DNA of 64,000 nucleotides from Halioxenophilus aromaticivorans (GTDB lineage: Bacteria > Pseudomonadota > Gammaproteobacteria > Pseudomonadales > Cellvibrionaceae), in NCBI RefSeq assembly GCF_042850945.1, contig NZ_AP031496.1:2542001-2606000 (forward strand), read 5' to 3'. Position numbers and translations under genes: made by a program. How positions within the stretch are numbered: position 1 is the stretch's first letter; each line of letters opens with the position of its first letter. Shown one piece after another: positions 17,551 through 25,517 of the stretch. The notes under the pieces are model-generated. The model made no database searches. It saw only the letters and a list, made by a program, of their open reading frames with translations, and was not told where the DNA came from.

Positions 17551-17659
17551 ACATATTTTTTGGTGGGTGATAATTTTTGAAACACTAGGTTGTCATGCCT
17601 GTAAAGAAAAACACTATAAATAACAAAAAGAAATAACAGTCCAAGCTCAAGGAGCCAAA

Positions 17660-20014
17660 ATGAATAATAAAGGCCAGCGGGTTTTTTCCCCCATACATTT
17701 TAAGATGACTTTAACCGCCGCTATCGCGCTTGGATCAGCCTATCCAGGTCTTGTTTTGTCCGCACCAGAAGATACCGATCAGTTACGGGTCATTGAAGAG
17801 ATTGTGGTCAGTGCTCGGAGGCGAGAAGAGAGTTTGCAAGACGTACCGGTGGCGGTATCCGCATTCGGCGCACAACAAATTGAAGAGCGGGGTATTGCTA
17901 CCGAAGCCGATATTCAGATGTCTACTCCGGGTTTGATGGTGCGAGCTACCAATTCATCTAACCAGCTAAACTTTTCTTTACGGGGGCAGTCTATTGACGC
18001 GTTTTCATATTCTGCTCCTGCCGTTTTAGCTTATGTTAACGAGGTTCAGGCGGGGGGTGTGGCGGCCAGTGCATTTTTTGACATGGCGTCTTTACAGGTA
18101 CTTAAAGGTCCACAGGGAACGTTGTTTGGTCGTAATGCTACTGGCGGGGCGGTGCTGTATCAAACGCAGGCACCCGATGAAGAATTTAGTGGCTATTTAA
18201 AGGCGGCTGGAGGGAGTTACTCCAATCGACAAATTGAAGGGGCTATCAACGTGCCTATCACCGATACCTTTTACGTGCGTCTGGCAGGGTTGACCCGTTC
18301 TCGTGATGGCTGGCAGAAAAATCGATTGGATGGAACTCGTTTGGCCGAGGTTGATACCGATAACGTTCGATTAAGTTTGCGCTACGCCGGAGATAAACTG
18401 GAGAATACGTTTGTTGGCTATGGTGCACATCACAAGGGTCGTCCTGAAGGGTTAAAAATTCGTAGTGCGTACGATATCGGTCAGACAAACAACGGTGTGC
18501 CGCTCATATCCGCCACTGGTATAGCGTTGTACCCAGATGGTATTACCAGTAGTGCGATATTTAATCCTGCTGATAATCCGGGTGTGATAAGTGCGGGATT
18601 TACAGGCCTTCAGGATTTTCTCGAACGGCAAAAAGATGCGGATTTTAGAGATGTTTACAATGACATTAACGCGAAAAATGACATTGAACAGGCGCTGTAC
18701 TCCAATACAACCTCTTATGATATCAGCGACAATGTAACCATCAAAAATATCATTGGGTACAACAAGGTTGAATCATACCAGCCAACAGATATTGATGGCA
18801 GCCCGTTTATGATCCTACAAAACGGTGATGAAACCGGTACGTTTGGGTATCAATATGATACCGAGCAAATGTCTAACGAGTTTCAGGTATCGGGTACGGC
18901 TATGGATGATAAGTTAGATTTTATTGTCGGTTTGTTCGCGTCTAAAGAAACGTTTAGAAACGATATTCCATTAAAAGTGGCCGCAGATTATGTTACCGCT
19001 GCCGAACCGGCACCGGGTTTGTTTTTCTATGATTTCGAAACCGAAGATGAATCCAGGGCGATTTTTCTTCAAGGCACTTACGCACTTACAGAGAGTCTAA
19101 ATTTTACGGCGGGCTACCGACATACCTGGGAAGAAATTAATATAAAACATTTACCAGGGGATTTATGGGGTGATCTTTTCGGGTCTCAACCGGCCTCTGC
19201 AAAATTTGATCGGCCCAGTTGGGGTTTTACACTGGACTATCGTATCAACGATGAAAACATGGTGTACGTATCTCAGCGAGGCAGTTGGCGTGCTGGTGGT
19301 TTTAACGGTGTTTCGGCCTCGCCTGATGAAAACGGTGTGTATCGTTCAAACGGCTTCGATTCGGAAAAAACCTGGGATATTGAATTGGGCTACAAGTTCT
19401 CCGGTTACTTGGCAGGGGCTCCAATGCAATTGAATTTGGCGCTTTACGAGCAAACTGTAGAGGATGCTCAGAGAACGGTATATCTTAATGTGTCTTCTAT
19501 TACCGGTAATGTTAAAGAGGCGAAGGTTTCTGGCATTGAGCTGGATGCTAAGATTAATCCTACGGATTGGTTGGAGTTGGGTGCAGCTTATGCCTACACC
19601 GATGCTAAATTTACTGACGCAAGAGGTAATATACCGGGGTTTGAATTGGAATTTGGGCCCTATGGTGACACACCAGAAACGACCGTTTCGCTCTATTTTC
19701 TAACGACACTGGATACCAGTCTTGGTGAATTCACCTTGCGTGGGGATTATTATCAGGCGTCTGAAGCCTATTTTAGTAGCCTTTCTGATACGATTATTCC
19801 AGATACCGAGTTAGACAGTTACCAGTTATTAAATTTCAGAGTGGCGCTCAATGAAATTTCAGGAAGTTCGGTATCGGCTGTGGCCTTCGTACGAAATGCC
19901 TTCGATGAAGAGTATGAACGCGGTGGGTTACCATTAGGGGCGACAATTGGAACTAACGCCACCATCGTTGGCGAGCCAAGAACGGTTGGCTTTGAGGTGA
20001 CTTACGATTTCTAA
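17660..20014 (+). CDS. TonB-dependent receptor
   Basis: The 784-residue outer-membrane protein starts with a signal-like sequence (MTLTAAIALGSAYPGLVLSA after a short basic lead), a TonB box/plug start EEIVVSARRREESLQDVPVA, the plug motif LKGPQGTLFGRNATGGAVLY, and a long beta-barrel ending in an aromatic C-terminus (VGFEVTYDF). Receptors of this subgroup are common in degraders of terpenoids, steroids and polycyclic compounds, and import substrates too large or hydrophobic for porins. Preceded by AAGGAGCC and by two operators. Followed by the ferredoxin/P450 genes on the same strand. Confidence 0.93.
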   Translation: MNNKGQRVFSPIHFKMTLTAAIALGSAYPGLVLSAPEDTDQLRVIEEIVVSARRREESLQDVPVAVSAFGAQQIEERGIATEADIQMSTPGLMVRATNSSNQLNFSLRGQSIDAFSYSAPAVLAYVNEVQAGGVAASAFFDMASLQVLKGPQGTLFGRNATGGAVLYQTQAPDEEFSGYLKAAGGSYSNRQIEGAINVPITDTFYVRLAGLTRSRDGWQKNRLDGTRLAEVDTDNVRLSLRYAGDKLENTFVGYGAHHKGRPEGLKIRSAYDIGQTNNGVPLISATGIALYPDGITSSAIFNPADNPGVISAGFTGLQDFLERQKDADFRDVYNDINAKNDIEQALYSNTTSYDISDNVTIKNIIGYNKVESYQPTDIDGSPFMILQNGDETGTFGYQYDTEQMSNEFQVSGTAMDDKLDFIVGLFASKETFRNDIPLKVAADYVTAAEPAPGLFFYDFETEDESRAIFLQGTYALTESLNFTAGYRHTWEEINIKHLPGDLWGDLFGSQPASAKFDRPSWGFTLDYRINDENMVYVSQRGSWRAGGFNGVSASPDENGVYRSNGFDSEKTWDIELGYKFSGYLAGAPMQLNLALYEQTVEDAQRTVYLNVSSITGNVKEAKVSGIELDAKINPTDWLELGAAYAYTDAKFTDARGNIPGFELEFGPYGDTPETTVSLYFLTTLDTSLGEFTLRGDYYQASEAYFSSLSDTIIPDTELDSYQLLNFRVALNEISGSSVSAVAFVRNAFDEEYERGGLPLGATIGTNATIVGEPRTVGFEVTYDF

Positions 20015-20301
20015 TGAATTAAAAACGGCACACGATGACGCGTTGATGGAAAACATCAAACAGGCTAGAGTGCGTTTAATATTTGCGTAAGGGTTAAAGT
20101 GACATAATTACTCCGAAGTCAAAAAATAGCGTCGTAGTTATGCGCTGCGTATTCATCGAAAGCTGATTTAGGCTAGAAGCTAATTGACAGAGGGAGAGAT
20201 TTTTTGTTGGCGTTCGTTAATGGTGTGCTAGCGTTTGATTAGTTTTTTGTGTGATCGTAGGTTATTTAATAAACATATAATAATTGGAGAGTAGTCAGTC
20301 A

Positions 20302-20625
20302 ATGAAAGTGACATATGTATCTTCCGAAGGTGATGAAACTGTAATCGATCTCAAAGGCGGGGTTACGATTCAGGAAGGAGCCATACAGAATTTAGTTGAT
20401 GGTATCGATGCTGACTGTGGTGGCGGTATGTCATGTGCAACTTGCCATGTATTTGTAGACTCAAAATGGGTCGATCGAGTTGGTCCACCGACTGCGTTGG
20501 AGTCGGATATGTTGAGCGCGATTCCAGGCTCTAATGAAACCTCACGTTTGAGTTGCCAAATAAGTATGAGTTCTGATCTGGATGGGTTGGTCGTGCATAT
20601 GCCGGAAGAGCAATACGGCTATTAG
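20302..20625 (+). CDS. Putidaredoxin-like [2Fe-2S] ferredoxin
   Basis: From ATG 20302 (GGAGAG 11 bases before) the product is 107 residues, the size of putidaredoxin (106). Cluster ligands are Cys39, Cys45, Cys48 (CGGGMSCATC) and Cys85 (RLSCQI), the adrenodoxin-type spacing C-x5-C-x2-C. The C-terminus is EEQYGY; putidaredoxin ends in Trp106, which matters for binding P450cam, so an aromatic end is kept. It should deliver electrons to the P450 encoded 48 bp downstream. No NAD(P)H-ferredoxin reductase is present in the window, so it must come from elsewhere. Confidence 0.93.
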   Translation: MKVTYVSSEGDETVIDLKGGVTIQEGAIQNLVDGIDADCGGGMSCATCHVFVDSKWVDRVGPPTALESDMLSAIPGSNETSRLSCQISMSSDLDGLVVHMPEEQYGY

Positions 20626-20673
20626 TTATGAAGTCGTTAGATTATCAACGATAATAAAGTAGAGGATTAATAA

Positions 20674-21927
20674 ATGACCGTACAAGCTGCTTTAAATCCC
20701 CGCGGCGAAAAGCCCGCGCATGTACCGGATGAGTTGGTTATCGATTTTGATATCTATAACCCGCCGGGATTAGAGATGGGTTTTCATGAGGCCTGGAAGG
20801 CACTGCATGCTGAAGGTTTGGGCGATATATTGTGGACGCCATGTAATGGCGGGCATTGGTTGACGGCTCGTGCGTCGGTAATGTCTGAAGTACTGAGTCA
20901 GTACGAAACCTTTTCGTCTAAAGTCATTATTGTGCCCAAAACAAGAGGCGAAGAATATGGTATATTGCCAACGCATTTAAGCCCTCCCGAGCATCGTCCC
21001 TATCGTGCCTTACTTAATACGGGGTTGTCGCCAAAACGGATCAGGGCGTTAACGCCAGCAATTCATCGTATTATCCATCAGCTGGTAGAGGATGTGCGCC
21101 TTAAGGGGCAGTGCAATTTTATGGAAGAGGTGGCCGTACCTTTTCCTACTTCCATCGTGATGATGATTTTAGGGTTGCCCATTGAGGATGGTCCATATCT
21201 GAAGACTTATGCTGATCATATTATGCGTCCAGACGGCACGGTATCCATTACCGAAGCTTACGGAAAGTTAAAAGAATATTTAAAACCCTACATGGATGCC
21301 CGTAAGGAAAATCCTACCGATGACATGATCAGTGGTTTGGTCAATGGCACCATCGAGGGTGAGTCACTCAGTGAAAATGATGCCTATGAATTATGTCTTG
21401 AGGTCGTGATTGCGGGATTAGATACGGTTGTTAATTTCCTGAGTTTTATCATGTATTATTTGGCTAACCACCCAGAGGAGCGTAAACGTTTAGTTGGAGA
21501 TCCTTCACTTATTCCTGCGGCGGCTGATGAATTTGTACGCCGTTTTGGTTTAGTGGTCGTGGGGCGTCATGTCGAGCATGACACCGTTTTTAATGGGGTA
21601 GAAATGAAGTCGGGCGAGATGGTGATCAATGCTACGTTTCTTCCCGCATTGGATGAAAGGGTTAATCCCGGTCCAATGGATATTGATTTTGATAGGTCAA
21701 GTGTTGCGCATATCACATTTGGTGCTGGGCCGCATCGCTGCGCTGGTGCTCCGTTGGCTAGAGTCGAGGTAATCGCTGCACTTAATGCTTGGTTATCACG
21801 TATTCCTGATTTTACTGTTACATCGGGAACCAAGCCTACTTTTAAAGCGGGTACGGTAGGTAGTATGGAAGACCTTCATTTAAGCTGGGATCCATTTACG
21901 ACCACGTCGATGCCTATTCCAGAATAA
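20674..21927 (+). CDS. Cytochrome P450, CYP101 (P450cam)-like
   Basis: A 417-residue soluble class I P450. The I-helix reads AGLDTVVNFLSF (247-258), almost identical to P450cam; Glu286-x2-Arg289 is the K-helix ExxR; the heme loop is FGAGPHRCAGAPLAR with Cys356. The segment RGEEYGILPTHLSPPEHR places Tyr95 where P450cam has Tyr96, the residue that hydrogen-bonds camphor's carbonyl, and the C-terminus SWDPFTTTSM parallels P450cam. Family members hydroxylate camphor, ionones and related terpenoids. I infer regioselective hydroxylation of an oxygenated cyclic or norisoprenoid terpenoid. Partner ferredoxin immediately upstream; a strong terminator follows. Confidence 0.92.
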   Translation: MTVQAALNPRGEKPAHVPDELVIDFDIYNPPGLEMGFHEAWKALHAEGLGDILWTPCNGGHWLTARASVMSEVLSQYETFSSKVIIVPKTRGEEYGILPTHLSPPEHRPYRALLNTGLSPKRIRALTPAIHRIIHQLVEDVRLKGQCNFMEEVAVPFPTSIVMMILGLPIEDGPYLKTYADHIMRPDGTVSITEAYGKLKEYLKPYMDARKENPTDDMISGLVNGTIEGESLSENDAYELCLEVVIAGLDTVVNFLSFIMYYLANHPEERKRLVGDPSLIPAAADEFVRRFGLVVVGRHVEHDTVFNGVEMKSGEMVINATFLPALDERVNPGPMDIDFDRSSVAHITFGAGPHRCAGAPLARVEVIAALNAWLSRIPDFTVTSGTKPTFKAGTVGSMEDLHLSWDPFTTTSMPIPE

Positions 21928-21948
21928 ATTTCAGAGTATTTCGAACAC

Positions 21949-21978
21949 AAAAAAGCCCGTAGTTATGCGGGCTTTTTT
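21949..21978. terminator. Bidirectional rho-independent terminator
   Basis: GCCCG (21955-21959) pairs with CGGGC (21968-21972) around an 8-base loop, flanked by six A before and six T after, so it can act on both strands. It separates the convergent P450 and CoA-transferase genes. Confidence 0.88.
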
Positions 21979-22070
21979 GTTTGTATTTGTAGTGTTGCTT
22001 TTCTAAATAAGGAATTATTTTATTCTACATTTGGCTTTTAGAAGGGAGTAAGTTCCGTCGTTTATTGGTT

Positions 22071-23207
22071 TCAATGTGGGAAAATTGATTGTATGAGCGT
22101 TGCCCGCTCTTTCGAGCTTTTCCCTTTAAGGATGGCGACGCCTTTCTCGGTAACAAGACAGTCAACAAATCGAGCGTGCACAGTGGGCTTTTCAATGTAA
22201 TTTACCAGTGTGTTTTCCTTGTCTGTTCTCAGGGCAAAAATTGATAAGCCGTTTTCGCTTAGGTGTGCACCCTTGGAAAAGCTAGGTGAGCCACCTTTGC
22301 CAGAAATGTGTCTTCCAGCAATGGTCTCGGCATTAATGTTCCCGCCAAGGTCGGCAGAGATTGCAATATTAATCGAATAAAAGTGAGGTGTTTGAGCCAG
22401 CCAGCGAGGGTTGTGAATTTTATCAGAAGGTAACAGTTCAATGAGAGGGTGGTTTTCCGCCCATTGAATTAATTCGTCATCCCCGACCAAGGAACTACCA
22501 TAGATTTTGTGATGAGGGTTTAGGCTGCCTTGCTCATCAAGCTGGCGAATGGCGCTCCCTATGGCGCCAGATATACTTATAAGGTCCTTTTTGTTTATGA
22601 GTGTTTGACTTAGCGCTTCAATGATGCCGCCAACGCCCAACTGAATGGCCGCACTGTCAGGAATGAGTGAGGCAATATGTCTGGCGATAATAATATCTGC
22701 TTCGTCAGGGCGGCGTGAAAGTGCAGTAAAGGCGGCAGGTTTGTGGGAAATAACCTGTATTTCTCGGTCGCCAGGAATGGTGGGTGCGCCTGGGATCACT
22801 TTCAGATCGGAAAACTCCTCAATAAAAATGACAGGTGCTTCTTTAAGTGCTGCCGCAATCGGCCCGTTAGCCGTCCCTATAGAGCGTATACCGTTATCGT
22901 CTGGCGGGGTTGCTACCACTAGTACGGCGTCAGGCTTGAGTCTGCCGGATATTATGGCGCGGTGAACGGCATAACTGGATAGGCTGCAAACTGATATTGG
23001 GCAGGTAATATCGCGCATGCCGCGTCCGGGGAAGTTGGCAACAACCTTAGTGTCGGGCATATCAAGTTGCTCTAGCCCCTCAGTTGTTCGCCTTACGCCA
23101 AAATAAAAAGTCACGTTATCGTTTGGAAAAAAATTTCTGGCTAATTGAAAGCCTGTGGTGGGTTCAGCAGTGCCTTCACCTACTAAAATAATTTTTGTTG
23201 AATTCAT
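22071..23207 (-). CDS. Acetyl-CoA hydrolase/CoA-transferase family protein
   Basis: The 378-residue protein resembles 4-hydroxybutyrate CoA-transferase/acetyl-CoA hydrolases (Cat1/AbfT family): N-terminal segment with ADAVLVVATPPDDNG-type loop (KPDAVLVVATPPDDNGIRSI), middle ADIIIARHIASLIPDSAAIQLGVGGI, and C-terminal FSKGAHLSENGLSIFALRTD and VTEKGVAILKGKS. The usual catalytic Glu of family I transferases should lie near the start of the C-terminal domain; I cannot assign it with certainty. It would move CoA between acyl groups, for example from a product acyl-CoA to an incoming terpenoid acid. Single gene on the minus strand, sharing the 23208-23651 promoter region with the FMO gene. Confidence 0.8.
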   Translation of the reverse strand: MNSTKIILVGEGTAEPTTGFQLARNFFPNDNVTFYFGVRRTTEGLEQLDMPDTKVVANFPGRGMRDITCPISVCSLSSYAVHRAIISGRLKPDAVLVVATPPDDNGIRSIGTANGPIAAALKEAPVIFIEEFSDLKVIPGAPTIPGDREIQVISHKPAAFTALSRRPDEADIIIARHIASLIPDSAAIQLGVGGIIEALSQTLINKKDLISISGAIGSAIRQLDEQGSLNPHHKIYGSSLVGDDELIQWAENHPLIELLPSDKIHNPRWLAQTPHFYSINIAISADLGGNINAETIAGRHISGKGGSPSFSKGAHLSENGLSIFALRTDKENTLVNYIEKPTVHARFVDCLVTEKGVAILKGKSSKERATLIQSIFPH

Positions 23208-23651
23208 GGTAAGTAATCTTTTTCTGACATGTGTCTAAACAATCGTCAAATTGTGCAACATTATCGTCGTAATAGCTATTATTGTGTGCCCTGTCTTCTT
23301 GCTTCTGTTTTAGCTCTATTGCTCGATTCTGCGTCTATTATTTACTGGTTCTATATCCTTTGTTGTCGGATGCTATTTTACTATTTTGATATAAAACAAT
23401 GAGATATATGCTCTTTTGGTATATGTTAAATGGACTGGCGCTGCCGGTTGAGTAGTGCCGACAGGTAAAACAGTTGCTTGCTCTGTTTGCCAATAGTGCG
23501 TTTTTCTGAAAGCTTTAAAATACAACACTTGTGTTGACAAATGTGTCTGTGAGGTATAAATTTTACCTGTGATATGCCGAGAATCATTCTGGCCGCGTGA
23601 TTTTTCAATTATTGATAAGGCAGCAATAAAGTTTCTACCTGGAGAATACAA
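23208..23651. other. Divergent intergenic region
   Basis: 444 bp between the CoA-transferase (minus) and the flavin monooxygenase (plus). Contains the operator at 23523-23536 and no convincing frame. A half-match CAACATTATC at 23257 is not palindromic. Confidence 0.6.
23523..23536. promoter_or_regulatory. Putative TetR operator (CAACACTTGTGTTG) overlapping a promoter
   Basis: Perfect CAACAC/GTGTTG arms with a two-base centre. TTGACA (23534-23539) overlaps its right arm and TATAAA follows at 23555-23560, the same geometry as at 17537. The promoter would serve the FMO/PQQ dehydrogenase/ALDH operon. Confidence 0.78.
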
Positions 23652-25448
23652 ATGAACGGGCAAGTGCAAAAAGATAATAAGGCTTTTAAATTGGAAGGTG
23701 TGGATGAAGAGGCTGTCTTTGCAAGCTGGCTGGAAGGGTTTGGTGCTGCCTTGGAAAACAAAAATATCGAAGCCATTATCAGCTATTTTGATGATAATTG
23801 TTACTGGAAAGATATATTGGCGCTAACGTGGGATTACCCAACCCTAACGGGTACCGATCAGATTCGCTCTGTACTGGAAGAGCATTTAGCCAAAGCCGAA
23901 ATCACCAATGTGCGTCATGCTAAGCGTGGTCAAAAACCTCGCTTGGTAAAACGCAGTGCTAAGCCCATCATTGAGGGCTATTTTGATTTTGACCATAAGT
24001 TGGGTCAGGGTGAAGGCTGTGTGCGGATCCATGTTAATCAAGAGGATCCATTCAATTCAAAGATCTGGAATATCCTGACAACTCTGCAGGAGCTTACAGG
24101 GCATGAAGAAACGATTGATGATCGTCGGCCGGTTGGTGATGAGTTCTCACAGTATAAAATTAAAGAAAACTGGAAGCAGATGCGCGATATTAGGCGTTCT
24201 TTTTCAGATAGAGACCCAGAGGTAGTGATCCTGGGTGCGGGCCATGCTGGGGTGATCCTGGGGGCTCGGCTTGGATTGATGGGGGTTGATGCGCTGGTTT
24301 TGGAAAAGCAGGGTCGGATCGGCGATACCTGGCGTAATCGCTATCATTCCCTCACCTTGCATAACGAGGTGGTGGGGAATCACATGCCCTTTATTCCCTT
24401 CCCACCTTCTTTCCCGGTGTGGCTATCTAAGGATAAGTTGGCAAACTGGATTGAGAGTTATGCTGATTCTATGGAGGTCAATGTATGGACCTCTACCAAG
24501 TTGCTGGCGGCAACTTTTGACGAACAGGAAAAGCGCTGGACGTTGAAAATGGAAAAAAATGGCGTTGAACAAGAGCTCTCTTGTAAACATTTTGTCGTTT
24601 CTACCGGTGTTAGTGGTTCTATTCCTAAAATACCCAAGTTACCAGGAATAGAAAATTTTAAGGGTAAAGTTATTCATTCTAATGACTTCACTACGGGTGC
24701 GGAGTATAAAGGAAAGAATTGCCTGGTCGTTGGCACCGGTAATAGTGGGCATGATGTCGCTCAGGATTTGGTTGTTAATGAAGCTAATCATGTCTATATG
24801 TCGCAACGCAGTCCAACCTGTGTGGTGAGCCTTGAGCCGACGGCTACCAATGTTTTCCGGATATATCGCGAAGGTATCGCCGTGGAAGATATCGATTTAA
24901 TGTCGACTTCGATTCCTTATCCTGTATTGGAAGATACCTATAAGTGGATGATGAAGCGTGCTGCGGTCAATGATAAAGAATTGATTGACGGTTTGAATGC
25001 GGCGGGCTTTGAAACCTATTACGGCGAGGATGGTACTGGTTTCCACATGATGTATTTGCGTGGAGAAGGTGGTTACTACATTGATGTGGGCTGTTCACAA
25101 ATGATTATTGATGGTCGTGTGAAGATCACTCATACTCGTGATCAGGATCAGTTTGTTGCTGAGGGATTGCGCCTTAAAGACGGTACGATAATACCGTTGG
25201 ATTTAGTGGTGATGGCCACCGGCTTTAATAACATGCAGGAAAACAATCGCAGAATCCTTGGAGATGACGTAGCCGATCGGCTCGGCCCGATATGGGGGTT
25301 TGACGAACACCACATGATGCGTAATATGTGGAAGAAAACGGCTCAGGAAAATTTGTGGATTATGGGAGGGGCGCTCATTGATGCTCGTATCTTCTCGCGA
25401 TTTCTTGCAATACAGTTAACTGCAGATTTAAACGAAATTAAATTATAG
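23652..25448 (+). CDS. FMO-type NAD(P)/FAD monooxygenase with N-terminal SnoaL/NTF2-like domain
   Basis: 598 residues. Residues 10-150 look like a SnoaL/NTF2-like cone (AALENKNIEAIISYFDDNCYW). The flavin part follows: FAD loop VVILGAGHAGVILGARLG near 193, the FMO signature FKGKVIHSNDF, the NADPH loop VVGTGNSGHDVAQDL, and DLVVMATGFNN. The signature lacks the Trp/Pro-Asp ending of type I Baeyer-Villiger enzymes, so class B FMO activity is better supported than ring expansion, though some FMOs do both. ATG follows CTGGAGAA. First gene of an operon with the PQQ dehydrogenase and ALDH. Expected to be NADPH- and O2-dependent and cytoplasmic. Confidence 0.85.
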   Translation: MNGQVQKDNKAFKLEGVDEEAVFASWLEGFGAALENKNIEAIISYFDDNCYWKDILALTWDYPTLTGTDQIRSVLEEHLAKAEITNVRHAKRGQKPRLVKRSAKPIIEGYFDFDHKLGQGEGCVRIHVNQEDPFNSKIWNILTTLQELTGHEETIDDRRPVGDEFSQYKIKENWKQMRDIRRSFSDRDPEVVILGAGHAGVILGARLGLMGVDALVLEKQGRIGDTWRNRYHSLTLHNEVVGNHMPFIPFPPSFPVWLSKDKLANWIESYADSMEVNVWTSTKLLAATFDEQEKRWTLKMEKNGVEQELSCKHFVVSTGVSGSIPKIPKLPGIENFKGKVIHSNDFTTGAEYKGKNCLVVGTGNSGHDVAQDLVVNEANHVYMSQRSPTCVVSLEPTATNVFRIYREGIAVEDIDLMSTSIPYPVLEDTYKWMMKRAAVNDKELIDGLNAAGFETYYGEDGTGFHMMYLRGEGGYYIDVGCSQMIIDGRVKITHTRDQDQFVAEGLRLKDGTIIPLDLVVMATGFNNMQENNRRILGDDVADRLGPIWGFDEHHMMRNMWKKTAQENLWIMGGALIDARIFSRFLAIQLTADLNEIKL

Positions 25449-25517
25449 CTATATTTTCAAGCCCCTCTAAGGGGGTTATCTGGTTCTCCATAATAAAATT
25501 AATAAGAGTGTAGAGCG

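Larger units (their letters stand above)
17198..17659. other. Intergenic region with tandem operators
   Basis: 462 bp upstream of the TonB receptor. Holds palindromes at 17375 and 17537 and is otherwise AT-rich without a gene; a 74-residue frame in it has no motif. A loose inverted repeat (CCGTTTA ... TAAACGG, 17211-17240) just after the DUF35 stop might be a weak terminator. Confidence 0.6.

Noticed and set aside
23652..25448. Type I Baeyer-Villiger monooxygenase
   Set aside because: The fingerprint after FKGKVIH reads SNDF, without the Trp expected in type I enzymes; FMO is better supported.
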